The translations under genes were made by a program, and so were the position numbers. Source: Paracoccaceae bacterium (GTDB lineage: Bacteria > Pseudomonadota > Alphaproteobacteria > Rhodobacterales > Rhodobacteraceae). From it: DNA of 64,000 bases. The stretch covers positions 1-64,000 of the forward strand of contig JACKKD010000003.1 of NCBI GenBank assembly GCA_020637675.1, given 5' to 3'. How positions within the stretch are numbered: the stretch's first letter is position 1; every line of letters starts with the position of its first letter. A model generated the notes under the pieces. It was not told where the DNA came from and searched no databases. It saw only the letters and a program-made list of their open reading frames with translations. Shown piece by piece: positions 17,280 to 25,550 of the stretch.

Positions 17280-17701
17280 CGATTGGCCGAGACCCGCACG
17301 GATCCATCGTCGGCAACAACGCCGAGAACGACCGCGCGGGAAGCGACGTTCATAACCTTGACCCGATCGCCCGCACCGCCCCGGCCGAGTGCGCGGCCCT
17401 CGGCGGTGATGATGAGCGGTCCGGCCGCATACATCAGGATCACCGCTTGGTTCCGGTCCACGATCGCCGGGGCTCCGAGGTCGACGGACCGGATCGGTCG
17501 GCCCTGATAGATCGTCACCCGGGTTTCAAGCCCCATGACCTCGGACGGGTCGCTGGCTGTTCCGGGAACCACTTCGTCGACCACAGCAACATCGTCGGGG
17601 CCGAGGACGGACTGAGCCCGAAGTGTACGCGCCGCTACGACCGTTTCCGCCCTGGCCGGAACCACCAGCGTCAGAAGGAGCGGAATCGCCAGCCACCACA
17701 T
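17276..17701 (-). CDS. flgA: Flagellar P-ring chaperone FlgA
   Basis: FlgA is a periplasmic chaperone for P-ring (FlgI) assembly. The 141-residue product has a signal peptide (about residues 1-18, ending ARA-E) and the SAF domain typical of the family: VVAARTLRAQSVLGPDDVAV, then TIYQGRPIRSVDLG and a final GAGDRVKVMN. It is in the short size class usual in alphaproteobacteria. It overlaps flgG by one base and flgH by four. Confidence 0.92.
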   Translation of the reverse strand: MWWLAIPLLLTLVVPARAETVVAARTLRAQSVLGPDDVAVVDEVVPGTASDPSEVMGLETRVTIYQGRPIRSVDLGAPAIVDRNQAVILMYAAGPLIITAEGRALGRGGAGDRVKVMNVASRAVVLGVVADDGSVRVSANR

Positions 17702-18486
17702 CAGCGCACCTGCGTCGTGGCAGAGAGCATCTGGTCGGCTGCAGTGATCACCTTGGCGTTCAGTTCGTAGCCGCGCTGCGCCTCGATCAGGTCCGTGATC
17801 TCGCGCACCGAATCGACGGAGCTTTCCTCCAGGAACCCCTGCCGCAGGGTGCCCACCCCGCTTTCCCCCGGTGCGGCCACCACCGCCGGGCCGGAGGCCG
17901 CGGACTCGAGGAAGAGGTTGGAGCCGATCGCCTCCAGCCCCTTCTCGTTCACAAAGCCGGCAAGGGTGAACTGGCCGAGGAGTTCCGGTTGGACCCGGTC
18001 GCTGAAGTAGGCATAGACCTCGCCCGCAGCATTGACCGAGATCGTCCGCGCGTCCGCGGGAATGGTGATGCCCGGCGCCACCTGGTGGCCGTCGGATGTC
18101 ACGATCAACCCGTCTGCGGACCTCTTCAGCGCCCCGTCGCGGGTATAGGCGGACAAGCCCGATGGCAGCGTCACTTCGAGATAGCCGAGACCCTCGATTG
18201 CCAAGTCGAGATCCCCACCGGTGGCCGAGAGAGATCCCTGCGAAACGTTTATCGTAACCGCGGCCGGGCGAACGCCGAGGCCGAGTTGCACCCCGGTCGG
18301 TACCACCGTGCCGTCGCTGGCGCTGATCGTGCCGGGGCGGGTGAACTGCTGGTAGTGCAGGTCCGCGAACTCGGCCCGTCGCGGGTTGTAGCCGGTGGTG
18401 GACATGTTCGCGAGGTTGTTGGAGATCACCTCCACCCGCATCTGCTGGGCACTCATGCCCGTCGCGGCGATCTGAAGTGCGCGCAT
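17701..18486 (-). CDS. flgG: Flagellar distal rod protein FlgG
   Basis: FlgG builds the distal rod. The 261-residue product has the N-terminal rod signature (MRALQIAATGMSAQQMRVEVISNNLANMSTTGY), a central FlgE/F/G-type domain with LGVRPAAVTINVSQG and DLAIEGLGYLEV, and the C-terminal helix (VREITDLIEAQRGYELNAKVI) that packs in the rod core. Length is normal. It is 12 bases after flgF and one base overlaps flgA. Confidence 0.97.
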   Translation of the reverse strand: MRALQIAATGMSAQQMRVEVISNNLANMSTTGYNPRRAEFADLHYQQFTRPGTISASDGTVVPTGVQLGLGVRPAAVTINVSQGSLSATGGDLDLAIEGLGYLEVTLPSGLSAYTRDGALKRSADGLIVTSDGHQVAPGITIPADARTISVNAAGEVYAYFSDRVQPELLGQFTLAGFVNEKGLEAIGSNLFLESAASGPAVVAAPGESGVGTLRQGFLEESSVDSVREITDLIEAQRGYELNAKVITAADQMLSATTQVR

Positions 18487-18498
18487 GCGTCTTCCTCC

Positions 18499-19218
18499 TT
18501 AGCTTCTGCCGAGAGTCTGGATGACGGCGCGGATGCGCTGATCCTCGCTGTCGAGAAATCCCTGGCCCATCTCGTAGGCGCGTTGAACTTCGATCATGCG
18601 GGCTATTTCCGCCACCGGATCGACGTTCGAGTTTTCCAGAAAACCCTGGAATATAGTGCCGCCATCAAGGGGCTCAATGCCTGCCGGCGCCTCGAACCGA
18701 GTGCCGCCGGAATGCAGCAGTCCCGCCGGATCGACAGGGCGGAAAAGCCCGATCTGCGCCACCGGGTTCCCGCCCGCCGAGAAGGTGCCGTCCGGTGCAA
18801 CCGCGACCGAGCCAGCGTCGGTCGGAACGAAGACCGGTGCGCCTCCGAGATCGAGAAGCCGGTAGCCGTCCGCCGTAACCAGTTCACCCTCCGCCGAAGG
18901 GGTGAAGGCGCCCGCCCGCGTCAGCCGGGGGCCTTCGGGCGTGTCGATCTGGAAGAATCCTTCGCCCTCGATGGCGAGGTCGAATGTGCCGCCGGTCTTG
19001 ACCAGGGTGCCTTGTGCGAGATTGACGAGCCGACCCTCTGCGGTGGCCATCGAAAGCGACGGCTCGTCGCGCCCAAGGTCGGCCACGTGCTCGGTGAAGA
19101 TCACGCCTTCCTTGCGAAAGCCGGTTGTGGACAGATTGGCAATGTTGTTCGCCACAGCCCGCATCTCGGCCATGAGACCCGACTGACGGTTGAGCGTCGT
19201 ATAGACCGCATTCTCCAT
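18499..19218 (-). CDS. flgF: Flagellar proximal rod protein FlgF
   Basis: A 239-residue rod protein with the N-terminal motif AEMRAVANNIANLSTTGFRKE, the domain with DLAIEGEGFFQI and the C-terminal helix AEIARMIEVQRAYEMGQGFL. It is shorter than FlgG and lies before it, as usual for FlgF. It starts 3 bases after the fliQ stop within the flgB-flgC-fliE-fliQ-flgF-flgG order, a gene arrangement common in Rhizobiales and Rhodobacterales. Confidence 0.95.
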   Translation of the reverse strand: MENAVYTTLNRQSGLMAEMRAVANNIANLSTTGFRKEGVIFTEHVADLGRDEPSLSMATAEGRLVNLAQGTLVKTGGTFDLAIEGEGFFQIDTPEGPRLTRAGAFTPSAEGELVTADGYRLLDLGGAPVFVPTDAGSVAVAPDGTFSAGGNPVAQIGLFRPVDPAGLLHSGGTRFEAPAGIEPLDGGTIFQGFLENSNVDPVAEIARMIEVQRAYEMGQGFLDSEDQRIRAVIQTLGRS

Positions 19219-19221
19219 GGC

Positions 19222-19488
19222 TCAGATCCCCGCGATCATCGGCACGATCCGATCCTGGAAGAAGCTTACCAGCGCGCCCGACATGTAGCTCATCGAGACC
19301 CAGAAGACCGCGATCATCGCGCCCACCTTGGGCACGAAGGTGAGGGTCATCTCCTGGACCGAGGTCAGCGCCTGGAGCAGGCCGATCGCCACGCCCATGA
19401 CCAACGCGACCGCAAGAAGCGGAGCCGAGATCTGGACTGAAATCCAGAGGCCTTGGCGCATCGTGTCGAAGAAGACCGCCTCTTCCAT
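19222..19488 (-). CDS. fliQ: Flagellar export gate protein FliQ
   Basis: An 88-residue protein with two hydrophobic helices, typical of FliQ. Visible motifs are LWISVQISAPLLAVALVMGVAIGLLQA and QEMTLTFVPK. FliQ makes the outer layer of the FliP-FliQ-FliR gate. The ATG at 19488 lies 2 bases after the fliE stop; longer upstream in-frame readings run through fliE in another frame and are not real. Confidence 0.94.
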   Translation of the reverse strand: MEEAVFFDTMRQGLWISVQISAPLLAVALVMGVAIGLLQALTSVQEMTLTFVPKVGAMIAVFWVSMSYMSGALVSFFQDRIVPMIAGI

Positions 19489-19490
19489 CG

Positions 19491-19790
19491 TCACACCGGC
19501 ATCCGGAGGATTTCCTGATAGGCTTCGACGACCTTGTCGCGCAGCGTAACGGCCGTCTCCACCGCCAGTTCGCTTGCGGCAAGCGCCTCGACCAATGCAT
19601 GGGGGTCCGCGCCACCGGTCATTGCGGAACTTGCGGTTGCTTCGCCTGCCTTCAAAGTGTCGGCGAAACTGCCCAGCGCCTGTGCGAACCCGCCCAGGGC
19701 GCCGGCCGGCCCGGCCACGTTCGAAGCCGGTTGCGTCGCCGGCCGGGCCTGCGCGTAGACTTGCGTGGCGAATGAGGTTCTGATGTCCAT
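19491..19790 (-). CDS. fliE: Flagellar hook-basal body complex protein FliE
   Basis: FliE joins the MS-ring/export gate to the rod. The 99-residue protein has the C-terminal family motif ASELAVETAVTLRDKVVEAYQEILRMPV and a less conserved N-terminus. It lies between flgC and fliQ, with 18 bases to flgC and 2 to fliQ. Confidence 0.94.
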   Translation of the reverse strand: MDIRTSFATQVYAQARPATQPASNVAGPAGALGGFAQALGSFADTLKAGEATASSAMTGGADPHALVEALAASELAVETAVTLRDKVVEAYQEILRMPV

Positions 19791-19808
19791 TCTGGACCTC
19801 CACTCGGA

Positions 19809-20201
19809 TTATCGGCGCAAGAGGTCGAGCAGGCTTGCCGACATCTGCCGGGCCTGATCGAACATCCTGAGATTCGCCTCGTAGCTGCGCTGCGCTTCGC
19901 GCGCGTCAGCGATTTCGACCACCAGATCGACATTCGAGCCGTCGTAGTAGCCATTCTCGTCCGCGAGAGGATTGCCCGGGTCGAGCACCTTCGCGAGTTC
20001 CGACCGGTCGAGTTCCACCTCGCCGAGCCGGACCTCCCCGGTCTTCCGGCCATCTTGCATCACGGCCTCGAAGCTCACGACCTTGCGGCGATAGCCGGGC
20101 GTGTCCGCGTTCGCGATATTCTCGGACACATGGCGCAACCGCATGGCCTGCGCCTCCATGCCGCTCGCCGCGATCGAGAGGGAAGGGGTGAAGCCGCTCA
20201 T
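19809..20201 (-). CDS. flgC: Flagellar proximal rod protein FlgC
   Basis: A 130-residue rod protein with the N-terminal motif GMEAQAMRLRHVSENIANADTPGY and the C-terminal helix VVEIADAREAQRSYEANLRMF. The segment YYDGSNVDLV is typical of FlgC. The start is 12 bases downstream of flgB. Confidence 0.96.
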   Translation of the reverse strand: MSGFTPSLSIAASGMEAQAMRLRHVSENIANADTPGYRRKVVSFEAVMQDGRKTGEVRLGEVELDRSELAKVLDPGNPLADENGYYDGSNVDLVVEIADAREAQRSYEANLRMFDQARQMSASLLDLLRR

Positions 20202-20213
20202 TTCTCAAGCCCC

Positions 20214-20603
20214 TCAGCGCCGCCCGAGGCTCGCCCGCAGGATGGCGAGCGACTTGCCGTAGACCGCCAGCGCAAGATCGTGCTCGCGCTTCACATCGGC
20301 GGCCTTCACCATCTCGGTCTCCAGCGACACCGAATTGCCGTTGGGTGAGCGTGACCCCGGCCCGGCCCGGTCCGAGGGAGAAGACGATGTCGTGCGGTCG
20401 GATTCCGCGATGTGGCCCGCGCGCGTCGTACGGAGCGGCACGGCGTCACGGGCTCGATAGAGTTCGGCGAAATCGGGAAGATCCTGGGCGCGGTAGCCGG
20501 GCGTATCGGCGTTGGCAACGTTCCGTGCGATCGCGGACTGCCGCGCTGCCGCGTGCGCCGCGAGCGAGGAGGCGATCGTCAGCACTTCGGGTTTCTCGAA
20601 CAT
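20214..20603 (-). CDS. flgB: Flagellar proximal rod protein FlgB
   Basis: A 129-residue rod protein with the N-terminal motif AARQSAIARNVANADTPGYRAQDL and a C-terminal helix ending in LAILRASLGRR. It leads the leftward flgB-flgC-fliE-fliQ-flgF-flgG-flgA-flgH-fliL2 unit. A GGAG lies about 8 bases before the ATG. The promoter region is shared with the divergent fliI and contains a CtrA-like site. Confidence 0.95.
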   Translation of the reverse strand: MFEKPEVLTIASSLAAHAAARQSAIARNVANADTPGYRAQDLPDFAELYRARDAVPLRTTRAGHIAESDRTTSSSPSDRAGPGSRSPNGNSVSLETEMVKAADVKREHDLALAVYGKSLAILRASLGRR

Positions 20604-20624
20604 CGGGGTTTCTCCTCCGAACTT

Positions 20625-20639
20625 TCAATCAAGCCTTAA
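20625..20639 (-). promoter_or_regulatory. CtrA-like binding site between flgB and fliI
   Basis: Read on the minus strand this is TTAA, seven bases, TTGA: one mismatch to TTAA-N7-TTAA. It lies 22 bases upstream of flgB and 44 bases upstream of fliI, so it could serve both divergent units. Confidence 0.45.
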
Positions 20640-20682
20640 CCCCGATTCCTTTAGAAACGGTTGCGAACAAAAGGAGACCAGA

Positions 20683-22014
20683 ATGGCGATCCTCGGGCTT
20701 GAGATTCTGCGGGCCGAAATCGGCGGCTGCAGCGCGGTGTGCAGGCTTGCGCGCGTGACGGAGGTCGGCCGCGGTGTACTGACCGTCGGGGGGATCGGCG
20801 AGAATTGGCGGCTCGGCGACCGGGTGCGACTGGCCGGCGGCAGCCATGCCGGTGGCGAAATCGTGGCGCTTGGCAACGGCCGCGCAACGATCCTGACCGA
20901 CGAGCCCGCGGACGGCGTTCGCCTCGGCGACCGGGTCGAGAACCTCGGCACCGTCGGAGTCGCCCCCGACGACAGCTGGATCGGCCGCATCATCGATCCC
21001 TTCGGCCGCCCGACCGACGGGATGCCGCTTCTGCGCGGGACGCGCGAACGGCCGCTGCGCGCATCCCCGCCGGCCCCGGCCCGGCGCCGCCGCCTTGGGT
21101 CCCGGCTGGAAACCGGCATCGCCATCTTCAACACGCTCCTGCCGCTCGTCCGCGGGCAGCGGATCGGCCTCTTCGCCGGCTCCGGCGTCGGCAAGTCATC
21201 GCTGCTGGCGAAGTTCGCGCGCGGCGTCGAAGCGGACGTGACAGTCATCGCGCTCGTGGGCGAACGCGGCCGGGAACTGCGGGAATTCGTCGAAGGCGTG
21301 CTCGGCCCCGAGGGGATGGCCAAATGCGTGATCGTCGCAGCGACGTCGGACCAGTCGCCGCTCGTCCGCCGGCGCTGCGCCTGGACCGCGATGGCGGTGG
21401 CCGAGCATTTCCGCGACGAGGGCCGTCAGGTGCTGTTCCTTGCCGATTCGATCACCCGTTTTGCCGAGGCGCACCGCGAGGTGGCGCTGGCGGCCGGCGA
21501 GCCGGCCTCGCTCCGCGGCTTTCCGCCTTCGACCTCTCATCTCATCATGTCGCTGGCCGAGCGCGCGGGCCCCGGCACGGAGGGGACGGGCGACATCACC
21601 GCCGTTTTCTCCGTTCTCGTCGCGGGGTCGGACATGGACGAGCCCGTGGCCGACATCCTGCGCGGCGTGCTTGACGGTCATGTGGTGATGGAGCGCGAGA
21701 TCGCCGAGCGCGGACGCTACCCGGCGATCAATCTTCTTCGCTCGGTATCGCGCTCGCTTCCCCACGCGGCGACCGAGGCAGAGAATGCGCTCATCTCCCG
21801 AGCACGACGGCTCCTCGGCGCCTATGACCGGGCGGAGATGATGATTCAGGCGGGCCTTTACGCCGCGGGCAGCGACCCGCAGGTCGATGCGGCGATCCGT
21901 GTCTGGCCGGCGCTCGATGCGTTCCTGTCGGAAGACGCCCCGGAGGGGGCGACTGAGAGCTTCGCACGCCTCCGGGCGATCCTCGACCGGGCGGGACCGG
22001 AACGGGGGAACTGA
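20683..22014 (+). CDS. fliI: Flagellar export ATPase FliI
   Basis: FliI is the hexameric ATPase that powers unloading of export substrates. The 443-residue product has the Walker A motif GSGVGKS at residues 166-172, the VIALVGERGRELREF segment, Walker B VLFLADSITRFAEAHREVAL, and the C-terminal helical domain. The ATG at 20683 follows a strong AAGGAG; upstream in-frame ATGs would run through flgB. It is a single-gene unit divergent from flgB, with its end facing the DUF1217 gene. Confidence 0.97.
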   Translation: MAILGLEILRAEIGGCSAVCRLARVTEVGRGVLTVGGIGENWRLGDRVRLAGGSHAGGEIVALGNGRATILTDEPADGVRLGDRVENLGTVGVAPDDSWIGRIIDPFGRPTDGMPLLRGTRERPLRASPPAPARRRRLGSRLETGIAIFNTLLPLVRGQRIGLFAGSGVGKSSLLAKFARGVEADVTVIALVGERGRELREFVEGVLGPEGMAKCVIVAATSDQSPLVRRRCAWTAMAVAEHFRDEGRQVLFLADSITRFAEAHREVALAAGEPASLRGFPPSTSHLIMSLAERAGPGTEGTGDITAVFSVLVAGSDMDEPVADILRGVLDGHVVMEREIAERGRYPAINLLRSVSRSLPHAATEAENALISRARRLLGAYDRAEMMIQAGLYAAGSDPQVDAAIRVWPALDAFLSEDAPEGATESFARLRAILDRAGPERGN

Positions 22015-22082
22015 CGGATGAGGGGCGCTCCGCCCTGGTGGACCGGGGGTCGTCCGAGACCCTGCCCCAGGGCCGGCACGGG

Positions 22083-22910
22083 TCAGACCAGCCGCGACAC
22101 GAGCGTTCCGCGCGGCCCCGCGGATTGCAGCAGTGTGAGCGCTGCGGACCGGGCCGAATAGACGCTGGCCGCGGCGCCGCTCTCGGCCCGCAAGAGGAAG
22201 ACGCGCACCAGATTCCCGATCTTGCCGGGATCGGCGAACTGGCTGATCTCTGCATCGCCGAGTACGCGCTCCGCCCGCTCCCGGAAGACGCCGAGTTGCT
22301 GGTCGAGGTCGAGCCTGGCGAAGGCCGAGGGCAGGCCGAGCGCGGTCTGGAACACCTCCCGCAGGGGCGGCGAGCCCATCACCTCGAACCACTTCGCATC
22401 ATCGCTGCCCGCGCGGCCGGCGAGCCTGGCGAGTTCCCTTTCGGCGTTCATCGCAAGCCGCATGTCATCGTTCTGCGCACCGACGGCAGCCTCGAAGCTG
22501 CGGGTCTCGTAACTTTCGAGCATCCTGTCGGCAAAGTCGGAAAGCTTCGTCCGCGGGGTGGCGTAGTCGCCGAAGCCGAAGGCCTTCGAGAACTCGAGGT
22601 AGCGCTTGTCGGCGAGCTTGTTGCCAAGCGCCCCGGGCGTCAGCGTGCCATCCTCGAGCACCTTGCGGATAAAGTAGCGGTTGTCGATGTCCGCCTCGAG
22701 CCCGAAGGCGCCGAGGGCAACCGAGAGAAGCCGGCGATCTGCCACCAGCTCTTCCGCAGTGGAGATGCCGCCGATCTTTGCCCTGAAGTACGCTTCGTCC
22801 CGCTGCTGGGACGCGGAGGCGACGAAGGCCTGCTTTTGCGCCTCGCGGGTACGGGCGAGGAAGGTCCAGCCTGCGTAGCCGCCGACGGGGACGACGGGCG
22901 TGAAGCTCAT
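22083..22910 (-). CDS. DUF1217 family flagellar-cluster protein
   Basis: A 275-residue protein matching the DUF1217 family that accompanies flagellar genes in Rhizobiales and Rhodobacterales. Features are the repeated phrases ISTAEELVADRRLLSVALGAFGLE and YFIRKVLEDG, and a second half with similar helical units. No signal peptide or membrane helix is visible. Its start overlaps the flbT stop by ATGA, so it is the last gene of the flagellin-flaF-flbT unit. Its function is unknown; some relatives are called flagellar proteins only by location. Confidence 0.85.
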   Translation of the reverse strand: MSFTPVVPVGGYAGWTFLARTREAQKQAFVASASQQRDEAYFRAKIGGISTAEELVADRRLLSVALGAFGLEADIDNRYFIRKVLEDGTLTPGALGNKLADKRYLEFSKAFGFGDYATPRTKLSDFADRMLESYETRSFEAAVGAQNDDMRLAMNAERELARLAGRAGSDDAKWFEVMGSPPLREVFQTALGLPSAFARLDLDQQLGVFRERAERVLGDAEISQFADPGKIGNLVRVFLLRAESGAAASVYSARSAALTLLQSAGPRGTLVSRLV

Positions 22911-23311
22911 GGCCCCGCCGCGGCCATGAGCCGTGCCTCGCGCGGCAGGAGCGATCGGAGCGACTTCATTGCCTGGTAGAACTGGGCGTCGAGCACCGCT
23001 TCCGTGGCCAAGGTCAGGTGCGAACGGCTGTCATGATCGGTAAAAACCTGGCTCAACTGTTCGATCCCGCGGATGATCTGCGGGCGCGCCTCTCGCGGGT
23101 CGGCATCGCCGGAGAGCACCAGTTGGGCGATGTAGCAGACCCGGCGGACGGGCGTGTTCACCTCTTCGGGATGGATGGCGTCGCGCAATCTGAGAATGTG
23201 GGCGTTCGACGTGAGAATGGCGAGGCGCGAACGCTTGTCGCCATTCTCGATCACCGCGCCGTTGATAAGGACCCGTTCGCGCGGGGCGAGCTTCAGGACA
23301 AGGCCGCTCAT
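22907..23311 (-). CDS. flbT: Flagellar biosynthesis repressor FlbT
   Basis: A 134-residue protein with the family motif LKLAPRERVLINGAVIENGDKRSRLAILT at the start and QLSQVFTDHDSR in the middle. In Caulobacter FlbT binds the 5' untranslated part of flagellin mRNA and lowers its translation until the hook is complete. The gene lies two genes after the flagellin, overlapping flaF by 4 bases and the DUF1217 gene by 4. Confidence 0.95.
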   Translation of the reverse strand: MSGLVLKLAPRERVLINGAVIENGDKRSRLAILTSNAHILRLRDAIHPEEVNTPVRRVCYIAQLVLSGDADPREARPQIIRGIEQLSQVFTDHDSRSHLTLATEAVLDAQFYQAMKSLRSLLPREARLMAAAGP

Positions 23312-23682
23312 GCACCCTCCCCCTCGCCCCTCAGCCCGCGCATGACGGCGGTATTGATGTCGATCAGAACATCGACGGTGGCGTCGCCGGCCATCACGCG
23401 GCGGCTGTGTTCATTGGTGAACTGTGCGAGGTAGAAGATCTGCGCCCTGAGCGGTTTTGGCAGTTCGTTCGCCTCGACCGCGACATCGGCCGCCAACGCG
23501 GTCCAGAGACTGCGATTATCGTGCAGCGCGCGCACAAGTGCCGCGAACCCGCCCTCGCCAGCCTGCGCCTGGCGCAAGCGGCGGGTGACGCGGGCAAAGA
23601 TTTCGTATTCGGTGCCGCGCCCCGTGCGGGTGGGAATTGCAGCGCCGGAATAGGCCGATCTGGCCATCAGGTGAGCGTTCAC
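23308..23682 (-). CDS. flaF: Flagellar biosynthesis regulator FlaF
   Basis: A 124-residue protein with family features: GRGTEYEIFARVTRRL near the N-terminus and LPKPLRAQIFYLAQFTNEHSRRV. In Caulobacter FlaF is needed for flagellin translation and export and counteracts FlbT. It lies directly after the flagellin and before flbT; a strong hairpin separates it from the flagellin stop. Confidence 0.94.
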   Translation of the reverse strand: MNAHLMARSAYSGAAIPTRTGRGTEYEIFARVTRRLRQAQAGEGGFAALVRALHDNRSLWTALAADVAVEANELPKPLRAQIFYLAQFTNEHSRRVMAGDATVDVLIDINTAVMRGLRGEGEGA

Positions 23683-23735
23683 TGGGATACCTTCCGATGA
23701 CGGTTTTCGTCAGATCACGGGTTTTCCGTGGGACC

Positions 23736-23758
23736 CGGGGCGCCGTTCGGGCGCCCCG
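23736..23758. terminator. GC-rich hairpin between flagellin and flaF
   Basis: A perfect 9-bp inverted repeat (CGGGGCGCC / GGCGCCCCG) with a 5-base loop, starting 10 bases after the flagellin stop on the minus strand. There is no T-run after it in the direction of transcription, so it may stabilise the flagellin mRNA or limit read-through into flaF-flbT rather than stop all transcription. Confidence 0.5.
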
Positions 23759-23768
23759 AAAACGCTCC

Positions 23769-24983
23769 TCAGCGGAAGAGCGACAGCACGTTCTGCGGCG
23801 CCTGGTTGGCAATCGACAGCGACTGGATACCGAGCTGCTGCTGCACCTGCAGCGCCTGCAGCCGTGCCGAGGCCTCCTCCATGTCGGCGTCCACCATCGA
23901 GCCGATGCCCGCCCTGAGGGCGTCGGACAGCTTGCCCACAAAGGTGTTCTGGATATCGATCCGCTTCTCCGCGGAGCCGAACTCGGCGGCGGCGTCGATA
24001 CCCGTCTGGATCAGCGTCTCGATCTCGGTCAGTGCCGCCGCAGCCCCCGAGGCGGTCGAGACGTCGATCGTGGAAAGCGTGCCGAGCCCGCCGGAGCCGG
24101 CGTTGCGGAACTGACCCGTAACCGAGAGATCGGCGGTCCCGCCGTTGGTGAAGACCAGTTGGCCGGGGTTTGCGCTGTCGTAGTCGACCGAGAAGTTCGC
24201 GATCCCGAGCGAGTCGATCGCGTTCTTTAGCCCTACGGCAACGAGGTCGTCGGTCGACGAGGACGCGAGCACATCGTTCGATGTCACGGTGTAGGAGGCG
24301 GTCTTGTCGCCGATGGTGATCGACACCTTGTCGCCCGCCGCCCACGTGCCGCCGTTGGCGATCGTCAGGTCGTCCGAGCCGCCCGCCTGATCGAGCGTGG
24401 TGACGAAAGTGTCGCCGGCGGTAGAGATCGTGCCCGCGGTGGACGCACTGAAGATGTTGGAAGCGGTGTAGCCGCCGGTCGAAAGGTCCTGCGCCGTGAT
24501 CGAGATGGACGACGTCGTCACCGTCCCGTTCGACTGGCGGTCGAGAGACGCGAGGACATCGACCGTCGTCTGCGACCCGTCCACGAGGTTGAGGCCATTG
24601 AACTGGGCCGCCCCGACGACGGTGTTGATCTGATCGACGAGTGCGTCGATGTCGGTCTGGATCTTGGCGCGGTCGACGTTGTCTTCCTGCGCGGCGACGA
24701 TCTTGCCCTTCACCTCGGTCAGAAGGTCGGTGACCGTCTCCGCCGCCTGGCGCGCCACCGCGACGGTGGATTCGCCCAGCGCGAGGCTGTCCGAAATCCC
24801 CTTGAAGCCCTTCACATCCGCCTCCATCACCTTCGAGATCGCCCAGACAGCGGCATTGTCCTTGGCCGAGGCTACGGACTTGCCGGTGGAGATTTCGTCC
24901 TGGGTCTTCGACAGGTTGGAGTTGATGCCCTTCAGCGTCTGGAGCGCCACCATGGAGCTCGAGTTCGTAAGAATGCTCGACAT
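23769..24983 (-). CDS. Flagellin
   Basis: A 404-residue filament protein. The conserved ends are intact: N-terminal SSILTNSSSMVALQTLKGIN and LSKTQDEISTGKSV, C-terminal QQLGIQSLSIANQAPQNVLSLFR. The middle (about residues 130-300) is variable, Thr/Ser/Asp-rich and likely surface-exposed. The ATG at 24983 is preceded by AAGGAT; an upstream in-frame start would add 22 basic residues not found in flagellins. It is the only flagellin gene in the window and is followed by flaF and flbT. A CtrA-like site lies about 150 bases upstream. Confidence 0.97.
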   Translation of the reverse strand: MSSILTNSSSMVALQTLKGINSNLSKTQDEISTGKSVASAKDNAAVWAISKVMEADVKGFKGISDSLALGESTVAVARQAAETVTDLLTEVKGKIVAAQEDNVDRAKIQTDIDALVDQINTVVGAAQFNGLNLVDGSQTTVDVLASLDRQSNGTVTTSSISITAQDLSTGGYTASNIFSASTAGTISTAGDTFVTTLDQAGGSDDLTIANGGTWAAGDKVSITIGDKTASYTVTSNDVLASSSTDDLVAVGLKNAIDSLGIANFSVDYDSANPGQLVFTNGGTADLSVTGQFRNAGSGGLGTLSTIDVSTASGAAAALTEIETLIQTGIDAAAEFGSAEKRIDIQNTFVGKLSDALRAGIGSMVDADMEEASARLQALQVQQQLGIQSLSIANQAPQNVLSLFR

Positions 24984-25131
24984 GCTTTGATCCTTCGTAG
25001 ATCGGCGCTTTGCGCCGGGTTTCGCTTGCCGTCGCTGGACGGCGCCCATGGCGTTCTGACCGGTGCGGGCCGGCGGTAGCCGGATCGCGCCACCCGTTTC
25101 CGGATGCAGGGTCGAACTTGCGGGCGAGAAT

Positions 25132-25146
25132 CTAAGACTTCGCTAA
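25132..25146 (-). promoter_or_regulatory. CtrA-like binding site upstream of flagellin
   Basis: Read on the minus strand this is TTAG, seven bases, TTAG: two matched half-sites, each one base from TTAA. It lies in the 207-base gap between the flgN-like gene and the flagellin start. The spacing is exact, but both halves deviate, so confidence is lower than at fliF. Confidence 0.35.
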
Positions 25147-25190
25147 ATGCGCTCGTTCTTTGCGCAGGATTTTAACGAACCGGCCCGCGG

Positions 25191-25550
25191 TCAGGCTCTG
25201 CGCTCCACCGTGAGGGTGGCGAAGCTCACACGCCGCGAGCGCCCCGCGCTGTCGTAGGTATCAAGCCCCGAACCCGCATGCCGGATCGCCGCGAGGCGCG
25301 CCCGGGCGGCCGCTATGCCGTCGAGCGCCGCCTTAAGGAGACGCCCGTTGGCCTCACAATCAGCCCGCAGGCCATGCAGATCGGCTGCCGCGTTCACATC
25401 CAGCGCCGGCGACAGCGCCTCGATGAGCGCTGCCTTTCGGGCGCCCAGCACCGGTAGTTCGGCAAGGGCGCCCCGACGGATCGCGTCTGACTCGCGCTCG
25501 ATCAGCGTCCGCAGCGCCGCGAGCACGTCCTCACGTTCACCCCTCATCAC
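25191..25550 (-). CDS. FlgN-like small flagellar protein
   Basis: A 119-residue, mainly helical protein (VLAALRTLIERESDAIRRGALAELPVLGARKAALIEAL) whose start overlaps the flgJ stop by 14 bases. Length, helical layout and position after flgJ fit FlgN, the export chaperone for hook-filament junction proteins FlgK and FlgL, though those genes are not in the window. Sequence similarity to FlgN is weak by eye, so the name is provisional. Confidence 0.6.
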   Translation of the reverse strand: MMRGEREDVLAALRTLIERESDAIRRGALAELPVLGARKAALIEALSPALDVNAAADLHGLRADCEANGRLLKAALDGIAAARARLAAIRHAGSGLDTYDSAGRSRRVSFATLTVERRA

